A stretch of 64,000 nt of DNA from JADCCX01 sp051649305 (lineage in GTDB: Bacteria; Pseudomonadota; Alphaproteobacteria; Rhizobiales; Beijerinckiaceae). The notes under the pieces were generated by a model that searched no databases, had not been told where the DNA came from, and saw nothing but the letters and a program-made list of their open reading frames with translations. Where the stretch lies: positions 62,001 to 126,000 of the forward strand of contig JBOFGV010000052.1 in the NCBI GenBank assembly GCA_051649305.1. The letters are read 5' to 3'. A program made the position numbers and the translations under genes. This document shows, piece by piece, positions 42,218 to 50,426 of the stretch (the stretch's first letter is position 1; each line of letters opens with the position of its first letter).

Positions 42218-43354
42218 TCAAATCAACGGGATCTGCACACGCATGAAGTGCACATGTGTTCCTGCAGCAATATCACCCTGCTCTGCCTCGATAAGAGCCA
42301 TGCCATCCATGGCAGCGAGTGCACGCAACTGGCCAAACCGGCCAGCAGGCGTGAGCTTCAACGCACCATTATCTTGTCGCGCCATAACAGGTAGCGCTTC
42401 CGCGCGCCCGCCTTCTCGTGTGCGGGCAAAATCCGTTGTTGCCATTGTTGTTGCCTGTTGAACCGGCAAATCCAGCAAGCGTTGCAAAACCGGGCGCAGG
42501 AACAGATGCGCGGCTGTCGCCGTGGCATAGGCAGTTCCGGCCAGACCGAGGATATGGCAAGCGCCCAGCTTGCCAGTGATCACCGGCTTGGCTGGTTTGA
42601 GATTGGCGCGCCAGACCTCGGCATCAGCGCCGCGTTCCTGCAAGGCCTGAAACAGCGCACCGTCTTCTCCGCGCAGGCTCTCGGCGACCACCACAACAAG
42701 ATCATGGTTTTGCGAGAGTTGAGACAGTTGCCTTGGCAGATCCTGTGTGCGCGCAGCACCAGCGAGCGTGAAGTTCAGCGAAGGCGTTGTCAGCATGGCT
42801 GCCATAACAGCGAGATGAGGCAATTGCTGCGGTTGATCCTGCAAACCGAGGAGTGCCACACGCGGTTGCTGCATCACCTCCAGCTCTGTCACAGCCGCCA
42901 TGGCCGCCAGCGCGAGATGGCGTGCATCAAGCCGTGTTCCGGCAACCAGCAGTGTTTCTCCAGACTGAGCCTCTTCACCCTGCCTGCGGACATTATCCCG
43001 GCGCGACAATGCAGGAACTATCAGCACATCCCCTGAAACCTCGGTGTTATGCGCCAGAACAACAGCCTTGGTGTTGGTAGGCACGCGCATGCCAGCGGAA
43101 ACCCGCAGTGCCTCACTGGCAGAAAGAGCGTCCTGCTCAGGGCTGATGATGTTGTATTGGCCGGGTGTATTTCCGCCAATGGCAAAGCCATCCATCACGG
43201 CATGATCAAAGGCCGGGATAGCCTTTGCTGCGATGACAGGGGCCGACAGACAGCGCCCTCCAGCCCTGCGCAGGCTGATCAGCTCCACCCCTGTGACAGG
43301 TGAAACGCGCCCGGCCAATGTTTCAGCCAGCTGCTGCCAGGAGAGAGGCGACAT
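42218..43354 (-). CDS. MoeA-like molybdopterin molybdotransferase family protein, active-site loops altered
   Basis: This 378-residue protein has the MoeA fold. The N-terminus has FDHAVMDGFAI (canonical FDNSAMDGYA) at 49-59. The long beta-rich domain II follows, and domain IV is at the C-terminus. MoeA inserts molybdate into adenylylated molybdopterin. In domain III the usual SGGVSxGxxD loop reads AESLRGEDG and the usual GLPGNP loop reads GLAGTAY. These loops carry metal- and substrate-binding residues, so this copy may be inactive or have another role. It lies 5 bases after the nitroreductase gene and 46 bases before mutL. Confidence 0.85.
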   Translation of the reverse strand: MSPLSWQQLAETLAGRVSPVTGVELISLRRAGGRCLSAPVIAAKAIPAFDHAVMDGFAIGGNTPGQYNIISPEQDALSASEALRVSAGMRVPTNTKAVVLAHNTEVSGDVLIVPALSRRDNVRRQGEEAQSGETLLVAGTRLDARHLALAAMAAVTELEVMQQPRVALLGLQDQPQQLPHLAVMAAMLTTPSLNFTLAGAARTQDLPRQLSQLSQNHDLVVVVAESLRGEDGALFQALQERGADAEVWRANLKPAKPVITGKLGACHILGLAGTAYATATAAHLFLRPVLQRLLDLPVQQATTMATTDFARTREGGRAEALPVMARQDNGALKLTPAGRFGQLRALAAMDGMALIEAEQGDIAAGTHVHFMRVQIPLI

Positions 43355-43359
43355 GTGGC

Positions 43360-43941
43360 TCAGGTGCCGAAATCGCGGACGATATCCTGCAAGGCAGGCT
43401 TTGGTCTTGGCGGCATCCGCTCTTTGGCTGTGCCGAAGGACATGATCGAGACAAGCTGTTCGTTGTCAGCCAACTTGAACGCACTGCGCAGTTCAGTCGT
43501 GTCCATCAGGCGGCCCGATGAGACCCCGCAGGAAAAGCCGAGGCTTTCGGCTGCCAACCACATGTTCTGCAACACGCAGCCCACGGTCAGCCATTGGTCC
43601 GGCATGCCGATCTTGCCATGCTCCGGCTGGAAACAGGCGATGAGCGCAACAACCGCTGGCGGCTGCTCCGCCTTGCCGCGCGCTTTCTTGAGGCCGATTT
43701 CATCCGCATCAGGCACGGCTGTCTTAAACGCAGCCATTGATGCCGCTACATAGGCCGCGCGCTGACTGTCCGGCACCACCACAAAGCGGAAAGGCACCAA
43801 TTTGCCATGGTCTGGCGCGGCAGCACCCGCCTCGAGAATGGCCTGCATGCCAGCGGCATCCGGACCCGGAGCCTGCAGCATGAGGCCGCCCATGTGCTTG
43901 CGGTTGCGGATAACATCAAGAACGGGGTTTGTGAGGGTCAC
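43360..43941 (-). CDS. Nitroreductase-family FMN oxidoreductase
   Basis: This 193-residue flavoprotein of the nitroreductase superfamily has the N-terminal Arg-rich FMN contact (VLDVIRNRKHMGGL), AGAAAPDHGKLVPFRFVVV, LTVGCVLQNMWLAAESLGFS, and C-terminal IMSFGTAKERMPPRP. It probably reduces quinones or nitro compounds with NAD(P)H. I chose GTG 43941 (MTLTNPVLDV); the longer frame runs backward into selC and cannot be real. It is 23 bases downstream of the selC 3' end on the same strand. Confidence 0.9.
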   Translation of the reverse strand: MTLTNPVLDVIRNRKHMGGLMLQAPGPDAAGMQAILEAGAAAPDHGKLVPFRFVVVPDSQRAAYVAASMAAFKTAVPDADEIGLKKARGKAEQPPAVVALIACFQPEHGKIGMPDQWLTVGCVLQNMWLAAESLGFSCGVSSGRLMDTTELRSAFKLADNEQLVSIMSFGTAKERMPPRPKPALQDIVRDFGT

Positions 43942-43964
43942 GGTGATTTCCAGTGGCTGAGAAA

Positions 43965-44060
43965 TGGCGGAAGAGAGCGGGAGTCGAACCCACCCAGGAC
44001 CGTCAGGCGGCCCCAACCGGATTTGAAGTCCGGCCGCCCCACCGGGAGCGGTTCTCCTCC
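43965..44060 (-). tRNA. selC: tRNA-Sec (selenocysteine), anticodon TCA
   Basis: On the minus strand a 96-base gene folds as a selenocysteine tRNA. It has an 8-base acceptor stem (GGAGGAGA with TCTCTTCC, one G-T pair) and anticodon TCA at 44024-44026 in the loop CTTCAAA. It has a long variable arm and a T arm with GGTTCGA, and ends GCCA with encoded CCA (43965-43967). It reads in-frame UGA as selenocysteine together with SelA, SelB and SelD, none of which lies here. The gene sits between hisF and the nitroreductase gene. Confidence 0.95.
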
Positions 44061-44118
44061 GGGGTTGTGTTTAGGGCTTCGGCGGCTGCCGCGCAATACG
44101 ACGATTGATCAGGCTCTC

Positions 44119-44892
44119 TCAATCCAACCGTACGGCCAGACCGGCCTTGGCCATGTGCTGTTTGACGTCAGCAATGGTGAAGACGCCGAAGTGAAACACC
44201 GATGCTGCCAGCACAGCACTGGCATGGCCATCGCGCACGCCTTCCACAAAGTGATCCAAGGTGCCGACACCACCGGAAGCAACAACCGGCACAGATACAG
44301 CATCAGTGATAGCGCGGGTGAGCTTGAGATCAAAACCGGATTTGGTGCCGTCACGATCCATGGAGGTGAGGAGAATTTCACCTGCGCCATACTCTGCAAC
44401 CTTTTGTGCGAAGGCGATGGCATCAATGCCGGTGGCATTGCGTCCGCCGTGGGTGAAAATCTCCCAGCGATCAATCTCACCATCCAGCGAAACGCGCTTG
44501 GCATCGATTGCAACGACAATGGCCTGGCTGCCGAATTTTTCTGCCGCCCGCGCCACGATCGCAGGGTCTTTCACAGCGGCGGAATTAATCGACACCTTGT
44601 CAGCGCCCGCCAGCATCAGCGCGCGAATATCCTCCACCTGACGGACACCGCCGCCAACGGTGACCGGCATGAAACAGGATTCCGCCGTGCGGCGCACCAC
44701 ATCCAGAATTGTGCCACGGTTTTCATGGCTGGCTGTGATATCGAGGAAGCAAAGCTCGTCGGCACCCGCTGCATCATAGGCCTTGGCGGACTCCACCGGA
44801 TCACCGGCGTCCACCAGATCAAGAAACTGGATGCCTTTGACGACACGGCCGTCCTTGACATCGAGACAGGGGATGATGCGGGTTTTCAGCAT
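44119..44892 (-). CDS. hisF: Imidazole glycerol phosphate synthase cyclase subunit HisF
   Basis: This 257-residue TIM-barrel enzyme, with HisH, converts PRFAR and ammonia to imidazole glycerol phosphate and AICAR in histidine synthesis. The start MLKTRIIPCLDVKDGRVVKG contains the catalytic Asp of the first strand. The second catalytic Asp is in LLTSMDRDGTKSGFDL, and SGGVG binds phosphate. I chose ATG 44892; the longer frame extends into the DMT gene. Unusually, no other his gene is adjacent. It follows the transporter gene by 31 bases and precedes selC. Confidence 0.97.
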   Translation of the reverse strand: MLKTRIIPCLDVKDGRVVKGIQFLDLVDAGDPVESAKAYDAAGADELCFLDITASHENRGTILDVVRRTAESCFMPVTVGGGVRQVEDIRALMLAGADKVSINSAAVKDPAIVARAAEKFGSQAIVVAIDAKRVSLDGEIDRWEIFTHGGRNATGIDAIAFAQKVAEYGAGEILLTSMDRDGTKSGFDLKLTRAITDAVSVPVVASGGVGTLDHFVEGVRDGHASAVLAASVFHFGVFTIADVKQHMAKAGLAVRLD

Positions 44893-44923
44893 GGGGGTCT
44901 TCTGTCGCTGCCGGACGATCCGG

Positions 44924-45805
44924 TCAAGCCTTGTTTGCGTCTCGCCCCTCGCGCCAGAGCAGATAGAGGCCGGCAGCGACAATGACGAGAGCACCAGCGA
45001 CCATCCAGCGGTCCGGCTGCTCATCAAAAATCAGCCATCCGAACAGCGCTGCCCAGATGAGGAGGGTATACTGAAAGGGCGAAACAACCGAGGCAGGAGC
45101 AACGGTGACGGCACGGGCGACCAGCACATGCGCCATCATGGCGACAACACCAAGCAGGGCGAGCAATGCAAAGTCACGCGGGGAAGGCTGCACCCAGCCG
45201 AAGGGCACGAGCACTGCACCAAACAGCAGTGCCCCCATGGTTTGCCAGACAATGAGCGAGGTGGCTGATGTGCCACGCAGTGATCGCGTGGACAGGATCA
45301 ATCCTGCAAAGAGCAGGCTGCCAATAATGGCGATTATGGCTGGCAAGGTGAGCGTTTCAGCCGATGGCCTGAGCACCATCAACACACCGATGAAGCCGAT
45401 GATGACCGCCAGCCACTGATCGCGGCTCAGGCGCTCGCGCAGCAGCAGGGGGGCAATGGCTGCAACATAGAGCGGAGCGGACAGATAATAGGTCATGACG
45501 CTGACCAATGGCAGAAAGCTCACGGCCCAATAAAAGGCCGCAACCTCCAGCGTGCCGAAAGCCACGCGGGCGACCTGCAGACCGGGACGCGGCGCACGCA
45601 GGATGTTGCCCCAGCCTTCCTTGAAAGCAAAAGGCATGAGCAAGAGCAGCGCAGCGGCACTGCGCAGCAGCAGGACTTGCCCAACAGAATAGGTGGACAT
45701 CAGCCATTTGCCCATCACATCGTTGAGCGCAAACAGCAGAATGCCCAGACACATCAGGCCAATGCCAAGCTGGTTTTTGCTGAAGTATGTGTGATTGTCT
45801 GACAT
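44924..45805 (-). CDS. EamA/DMT-superfamily transporter
   Basis: This 293-residue membrane protein has two EamA repeats and about ten helices (IGLMCLGILLFALNDVMGKW, FLPLVSVMTYYLSAPLYVAA, VVSPFQYTLLIWAALFGWLI). It shows the S-adenosylmethionine-uptake-like/RhaT group look, but the substrate is unknown. I chose ATG 45805 (GGA-type site upstream) because the longer frame adds a polar stretch without family similarity. It is the first gene of a minus-strand run with hisF and selC, divergent from pckA. Confidence 0.88.
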   Translation of the reverse strand: MSDNHTYFSKNQLGIGLMCLGILLFALNDVMGKWLMSTYSVGQVLLLRSAAALLLLMPFAFKEGWGNILRAPRPGLQVARVAFGTLEVAAFYWAVSFLPLVSVMTYYLSAPLYVAAIAPLLLRERLSRDQWLAVIIGFIGVLMVLRPSAETLTLPAIIAIIGSLLFAGLILSTRSLRGTSATSLIVWQTMGALLFGAVLVPFGWVQPSPRDFALLALLGVVAMMAHVLVARAVTVAPASVVSPFQYTLLIWAALFGWLIFDEQPDRWMVAGALVIVAAGLYLLWREGRDANKA

Positions 45806-45952
45806 CAGGACTTTCCGGAAAGCCGCGTTGCAAGACACCGTCATCAACGTATCGTCAACCATGTTCCTTCACTGACGCCATGAAAAAAATGGGCAGAAAC
45901 GCCTCTCGTTCATTGAGCCGACAAGGTTTTTTCGCTATGGCGAGGCCAACAA

Positions 45953-46008
45953 TTGACAAAGGTGCCTCTTTTTGGTGCCAAAGTCTCTTAAAAGTCTCTT
46001 GGAGGAGG
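45953..46008 (+). promoter_or_regulatory. Upstream region of pckA with TTGACA box, direct repeats and strong Shine-Dalgarno
   Basis: TTGACA at 45953-45958 could be a -35, but no good -10 is seen 17 bases on. GGTGCC occurs at 45961-45966 and 45974-45979. AAGTCTCTT occurs at 45981-45989 and 45992-46000. GGAGGAGG at 46001-46008 is the ribosome-binding site for the ATG at 46014. The repeats may be binding sites for a carbon-source regulator. Identity unknown. Confidence 0.4.
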
Positions 46009-46013
46009 CCCTC

Positions 46014-47624
46014 ATGGACAATATTGGTGTTTTCAACGCTTCGAAAGATTCATCGTCATTCGGTTTTAAAAAGCTGAAGTCGGTTCGCTGGAACCTTGAA
46101 GCACCGGGTCTTTATGAGGAATCCCTCAAGCGCGGCGAAAGCATGCTGGTCAAGGGTGGCGCGTTGCGTGTTGATACGGGCGTTTTCACAGGCCGCTCTC
46201 CCAAGGATAAATTTGTCGTCAAGGATGCGATGACCACAGATAGTGTCTGGTGGGACAACAACGGCGCGCTGACTGTGGCGCAGTTTGATCTGATCCTTGC
46301 TGATTTCATCAAGCATGCCGAAGGCAAGGAACTCTTTGCACAAGACCTCTACGGCGGCGCTGACCCTGCCTTCCGGGTGCGCACCCGCGTCTACACCGAG
46401 ATGGCCTGGCACTCCCTGTTCATCCGCAACCTCCTGATCCGCCCGCAGCTGGAAGAGCTGGCAGCGTTCGATCCTGAAATGACCATTGTTGATCTGCCGT
46501 CTTTCAAGGCAGACCCGAAGCGCCATGGTTGCCGCAGCGAAACCATCATCGCCTGCGATTTCACCCGCAAGATCGTGCTGATCGGCGGCACGGAATATGC
46601 CGGCGAAATGAAGAAGTCGGTCTTCACCTACCTCAACTATGTGCTGCCCAAGCAGAAGGTGATGCCGATGCATTGCTCCGCCAACGTTGGCAAGGACGGC
46701 GATGTGGCCGTGTTCTTCGGCCTCTCGGGCACAGGCAAGACAACACTGTCAGCTGATCCTGACCGTATGCTTCTGGGCGATGATGAGCACGGCTGGGCAC
46801 CATCAGGCGTCTTCAACTTTGAAGGCGGCTGCTACGCCAAGACCATTCGCCTTTCGCCGGAAGCCGAGCCCGAAATTTACGCCACGACACAGCGTTTCGG
46901 CACGATTCTTGAGAACGTCACCATCGATCCCATCACCCGCCTGCCGGACTTTGACGACGCGGTGAAAACCGAGAACACACGCTGCGCCTATCCATTGGAC
47001 TTTATCGCCAATGCCTCACTCACAGGCCGTGCCGGAATCCCCAAGAACATCGTGATGCTGACCTGCGACGCCTGGGGCGTTCTGCCTCCCATCGCCAAGC
47101 TTGATGGCGCGCAGGCGATGTATCACTTCCTCTCGGGCTACACCGCCAAGGTGGCTGGCACTGAGCGTGGCGTGAAAGACCCGGAAGCAACATTCTCGAC
47201 CTGCTTTGGCGCACCGTTCATGCCATCGCATCCATCGGTCTACGGCAACCTTCTGCGTGATCTCATCGCCAAGCACCATGTGGATTGCTGGCTGGTCAAC
47301 ACCGGCTGGACCGGTGGCAAGTACGGCGTCGGCCGCCGTATGCCTATCCGCGTCACACGCCGCCTGCTGACGGCGGCACTTGATGGCTCCTTGGCCAAGG
47401 CGAAGTTCAAGACCGATCCTTACTTTGGCTTTGCAGTGCCATCTGAAGTGCCGGGCGTGGAGCCGCACATCCTGACGCCGTTCAAGACATGGCAAGACAA
47501 GTCTGACTTCGTGGCCACAGCCAAGAAGCTGAACGGTCTGTTCTCGGACAACTTCAAGCGCTTTGAAGCCCATGTCGACAATGAAGTGAAGAGGGCTGCA
47601 CCTTCCCTGCAGATTGCGGCGTAA
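46014..47624 (+). CDS. pckA: ATP-dependent phosphoenolpyruvate carboxykinase
   Basis: This 536-residue enzyme converts oxaloacetate and ATP to PEP and CO2, the first step of gluconeogenesis from TCA-cycle acids. It has the substrate loop TGRSPKDKFVV, Walker A FGLSGTGKTTLS, kinase-2 motif LLGDDEHGW, and GTEYAGEMKKSVFT near the metal site. Length is normal for the ATP type. ATG 46014 is fixed by GGAGGAGG. The gene stands alone with its own terminator. The chvG-chvI two-component genes often found next to pckA in related bacteria are not here. Confidence 0.98.
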   Translation: MDNIGVFNASKDSSSFGFKKLKSVRWNLEAPGLYEESLKRGESMLVKGGALRVDTGVFTGRSPKDKFVVKDAMTTDSVWWDNNGALTVAQFDLILADFIKHAEGKELFAQDLYGGADPAFRVRTRVYTEMAWHSLFIRNLLIRPQLEELAAFDPEMTIVDLPSFKADPKRHGCRSETIIACDFTRKIVLIGGTEYAGEMKKSVFTYLNYVLPKQKVMPMHCSANVGKDGDVAVFFGLSGTGKTTLSADPDRMLLGDDEHGWAPSGVFNFEGGCYAKTIRLSPEAEPEIYATTQRFGTILENVTIDPITRLPDFDDAVKTENTRCAYPLDFIANASLTGRAGIPKNIVMLTCDAWGVLPPIAKLDGAQAMYHFLSGYTAKVAGTERGVKDPEATFSTCFGAPFMPSHPSVYGNLLRDLIAKHHVDCWLVNTGWTGGKYGVGRRMPIRVTRRLLTAALDGSLAKAKFKTDPYFGFAVPSEVPGVEPHILTPFKTWQDKSDFVATAKKLNGLFSDNFKRFEAHVDNEVKRAAPSLQIAA

Positions 47625-47652
47625 AGCCAGTTCGCAATCAGAAAGACGATAA

Positions 47653-47683
47653 CAATCAAGCGCCCCCAGTTGGCGCTTGATTG
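47653..47683 (+). terminator. Intrinsic terminator of pckA
   Basis: A perfect 12-base stem (CAATCAAGCGCC at 47653-47664, GGCGCTTGATTG at 47672-47683) with a 7-base loop is followed by CTTTTAA. It lies 28 bases after the pckA stop. It is the clearest terminator in the window. Confidence 0.9.
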
Positions 47684-47792
47684 CTTTTAAGGCTATGCCA
47701 GCGTCATAGTGGCTTCCTGCCGCTTCAAGGCTTGCCAATTGGGCAAACCCAATTATTTTAGGCTTGAAATAATGCCGCTTCAGGAGCCCTCC

Positions 47793-49010
47793 ATGTCAGC
47801 CGTCACAACCCCGCGCACAGCCAAGCCCGCCAAGGTGCAGTTTCAGTGGGATGATGCCTTTCTGCTGGAAGATCAGCTTACTGAGGACGAGCGCATGATC
47901 CGCGATACAGCGCGGGCCTATGCGCAGGAGAAGTTGCAGCCACGTATTTCAGATATGTATCTGAACGAAGGCGTTGATGCCTCGATCTTCCGCGAGATGG
48001 GCGCACTTGGCCTTATGGGTGTCACAATCCCGGAAAAATACGGCTGCGCGGGCGCAAACTATGTGTCTTATGGCCTTGTAGCCCGCGAGGTGGAGCGGGT
48101 GGACTCAGGCTTCCGCTCCATGATGAGCGTGCAGTCCTCGCTCGTGATGTATCCGATCTATGCCTACGGCGATGAAACACAGCGCATGAAATATCTGCCA
48201 AAACTGGCATCGGGCGAATGGATCGGCTGTTTTGGCCTGACCGAGCCCGATGCCGGCTCTGACCCTGCCGGCATGAAGACACGGGCCGAGAAGGTGGCGG
48301 ATGGCTATCGCATCACCGGCTCCAAGATGTGGATTTCCAACTCGCCCATCGCCGATGTTTTTGTGGTCTGGGCGAAATCTGCTGCGCATGACAACGAAAT
48401 CCGTGGCTTTATCCTTGAAAAGGGCATGAAGGGGCTCTCTGCCCCCAAGATCGGCGGCAAGCTGTCGCTGCGCGCCTCAATCACCGGCGAGATTGTCATG
48501 GACGGTGTTGTGGTGCCGGAATCAGCATTGCTTCCAAACGTGTTTGGACTGAAAGGCCCGTTCGGCTGCCTGAACCGTGCGCGCTACGGCATCTCCTGGG
48601 GCGTGCTGGGTGCTGCCGAAGACTGTTTCCACCGTGCGCGCCAGTACGGCCTTGATCGCCACCAGTTCAACCGCCCGCTGGCACAGACACAGCTTTTCCA
48701 GAAGAAGCTCGCTGACATGCAGACGGATATCGTGCTGGGCCTGCAAGGCTCATTGCGTGTCGGCCGTCTGTTTGACGAAGGCAAGATGGCACCCGAGATG
48801 ATTTCCATCGTCAAGCGCAACAACTGTGGCAAGGCGCTGGATATCGCCCGGCAAGCCCGCGACATGCACGGCGGCAACGGCATCCAGATCGAGTATCATG
48901 TGATGCGCCATGCGCAGAATCTTGAGACGGTGAACACCTATGAAGGCACGCATGATGTGCATGCGCTGATTCTGGGCCGTGCGATTACCGGGTTGCAGGC
49001 GTTCTTCTGA
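47793..49010 (+). CDS. gcdH: Glutaryl-CoA dehydrogenase (acyl-CoA dehydrogenase family)
   Basis: This 405-residue flavoenzyme oxidises and decarboxylates glutaryl-CoA to crotonyl-CoA in lysine, tryptophan and glutarate breakdown. Acyl-CoA dehydrogenase features are FGLTEPDAGSDPAGM and the FAD-binding helix region. The C-terminus NTYEGTHDVHALILGRAITG holds the catalytic Glu (about 384). The region RARYGISWGVLGAAEDCFH is typical of the glutaryl subgroup. ATG 47793 is preceded by AGGAG. A CaiB-type CoA-transferase that could make glutaryl-CoA lies 4 kb downstream. Confidence 0.93.
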   Translation: MSAVTTPRTAKPAKVQFQWDDAFLLEDQLTEDERMIRDTARAYAQEKLQPRISDMYLNEGVDASIFREMGALGLMGVTIPEKYGCAGANYVSYGLVAREVERVDSGFRSMMSVQSSLVMYPIYAYGDETQRMKYLPKLASGEWIGCFGLTEPDAGSDPAGMKTRAEKVADGYRITGSKMWISNSPIADVFVVWAKSAAHDNEIRGFILEKGMKGLSAPKIGGKLSLRASITGEIVMDGVVVPESALLPNVFGLKGPFGCLNRARYGISWGVLGAAEDCFHRARQYGLDRHQFNRPLAQTQLFQKKLADMQTDIVLGLQGSLRVGRLFDEGKMAPEMISIVKRNNCGKALDIARQARDMHGGNGIQIEYHVMRHAQNLETVNTYEGTHDVHALILGRAITGLQAFF

Positions 49011-49050
49011 GCCGGTAACGGCTGCAGTTGAACCTGAAAGCTGACCCACC

Positions 49051-49779
49051 GTGGATATGCCGTTGCCTGATGATGTGCTGGAATTGCTTGCGCGGATTGG
49101 TGCAGCAAAGCCCCGGATTCAATGCATCACCAACACGGTGGCCCAGAATCTGACAGCCAATGCGCTGCTTGCCATTGGTGCTGATGTCTCGATGGCGCAG
49201 CATCCTGCCGAGATTGTTGCGATGTCGCATTCAGCGGCTGGCCTGCTGATCAACCTTGGAACGCTGGATCTCGCGCGTGAGGTTGCCATCGGTTCCCTGC
49301 TGGAAAAGCCGCTTCCGCCTGGCATACCTTGTGTGATTGATCCGGTTTTTGCAGATCGATCCCCTCTCAGGTTCGCATTGGCCTGTCGGCTGCTCAAGCT
49401 GGAAGGTGTCATTATCAAGGGTAATGCAGCGGAGATGCTGGCTCTTGCCGCTTTCATTCCGGACCATACCACCCGCGTGACCACAGGAGCTATTGACCGC
49501 GTGGAACAATCCAAACGGAGCAGCACTGTTGCGGAAGGCCACCCCATGATGGCCCGCGTCACAGCAACCGGCTGTGTGGCAGGGGCTATGATTGCTGCTT
49601 TTGCTGCGGTTGAAACGGATCAGGTGAAAGCAGCAACCGCCGCGCTCACCTGTTTTGGCATGGCTGGTCGTCTCGCCGCGCAGCGCGCATCCGGTCCCGG
49701 CAGTTTCGTTCCGCAGCTGATCGATGTATTGGCAGAATGCGCTGACAGTGCAGCAGCCCGCTACGGACAAAAATCTTGA
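49051..49779 (+). CDS. thiM: Hydroxyethylthiazole kinase ThiM
   Basis: This 242-residue ribokinase-fold enzyme phosphorylates the thiazole moiety 4-methyl-5-hydroxyethylthiazole for thiamine salvage. It shows RIQCITNTVAQNLTANALLA, the substrate region GADVSMAQHPAEI and the nucleotide/anion-hole motif ATGCVAGAMIAAFAA with the catalytic Cys. It is slightly shorter than typical ThiM (about 260). It probably starts at GTG 49051; ATG 49057 is possible. It overlaps thiE by 4 bases. No TPP riboswitch fits in the 40 bases upstream. Confidence 0.93.
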   Translation: MDMPLPDDVLELLARIGAAKPRIQCITNTVAQNLTANALLAIGADVSMAQHPAEIVAMSHSAAGLLINLGTLDLAREVAIGSLLEKPLPPGIPCVIDPVFADRSPLRFALACRLLKLEGVIIKGNAAEMLALAAFIPDHTTRVTTGAIDRVEQSKRSSTVAEGHPMMARVTATGCVAGAMIAAFAAVETDQVKAATAALTCFGMAGRLAAQRASGPGSFVPQLIDVLAECADSAAARYGQKS

Positions 49780-50426
49780 CCCTCAATATCTCGCTCTATG
49801 GCATTGTTGACCCGCAGATTGGCAGGGGCCGCTCGCTTGGCTTGCTTGGACGTGCAGCGGCAGATGCTGGCATGACCTTGCTGCAATACCGCGCCAAGGC
49901 ATTGGATACGCGCAGCATGGTTGCGGAAGCCCGTGCTATCAAGGCGGCGCTGGATGGCACCAATGTCCCTCTCCTGATCAACGACCGCATTGATGTGGCG
50001 CTGGCGGCAGGCGCAGACGGCGTGCACATTGGCAACGACGATATGACGCCAGAGGATGCCCGCGCGTTGCTGGGGCCAAAAGCCATCATTGGCTCAACGG
50101 TCAAATCAGCGGCGGATGTGGACAGGCTGGTCGGCGCGCCGATCGACTACATCTGCATCGGCGGCGTGTTTGCAACCAGCCACAAGGACAACCCTGATCC
50201 GCCGCTGGGCGTGGCGGCATTTGCGAAGCTGGCTGCCTATGCCCGGACCAAACTTGGAGCGATGCCGATTGGCGCTATTGCCGGTATTGATGCGTCCAAT
50301 GCTGGCAACCTGATCAAGGCCGGAGCCGACGGCGTGGCCGTTATCGGCGCGCTCTTTGCCGGGGATGATGTTGCGGCTTCAACCGGGATCATGGCGCAAG
50401 CCATCAGCAAGGCGAGACAGCCATGA
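49776..50426 (+). CDS. thiE: Thiamine phosphate synthase ThiE
   Basis: This 216-residue TIM-barrel enzyme joins hydroxymethylpyrimidine diphosphate and thiazole phosphate to thiamine phosphate. It shows LLQYRAKALDTRSM, LLINDRIDVALAAGADGVHI, and GPKAIIGSTVKSAADV. It starts with TTG at 49776, overlapping the thiM stop (TTGA), and its own stop overlaps the next gene (ATGA). The three genes are therefore translated in series. With thiM it forms a salvage pair; thiD and the de novo thi genes are not here. Confidence 0.94.
   Translation: MTLNISLYGIVDPQIGRGRSLGLLGRAAADAGMTLLQYRAKALDTRSMVAEARAIKAALDGTNVPLLINDRIDVALAAGADGVHIGNDDMTPEDARALLGPKAIIGSTVKSAADVDRLVGAPIDYICIGGVFATSHKDNPDPPLGVAAFAKLAAYARTKLGAMPIGAIAGIDASNAGNLIKAGADGVAVIGALFAGDDVAASTGIMAQAISKARQP

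Noticed and set aside
43942..44016. N-terminal extension of the nitroreductase frame
   Set aside because: It runs through the 3' half of selC. The GTG at 43941 gives the family N-terminus.
49011..49050. TPP riboswitch ahead of thiM-thiE
   Set aside because: The 40-base gap is too short and lacks CTGAGA and the P4/P5 THI-box sequence.
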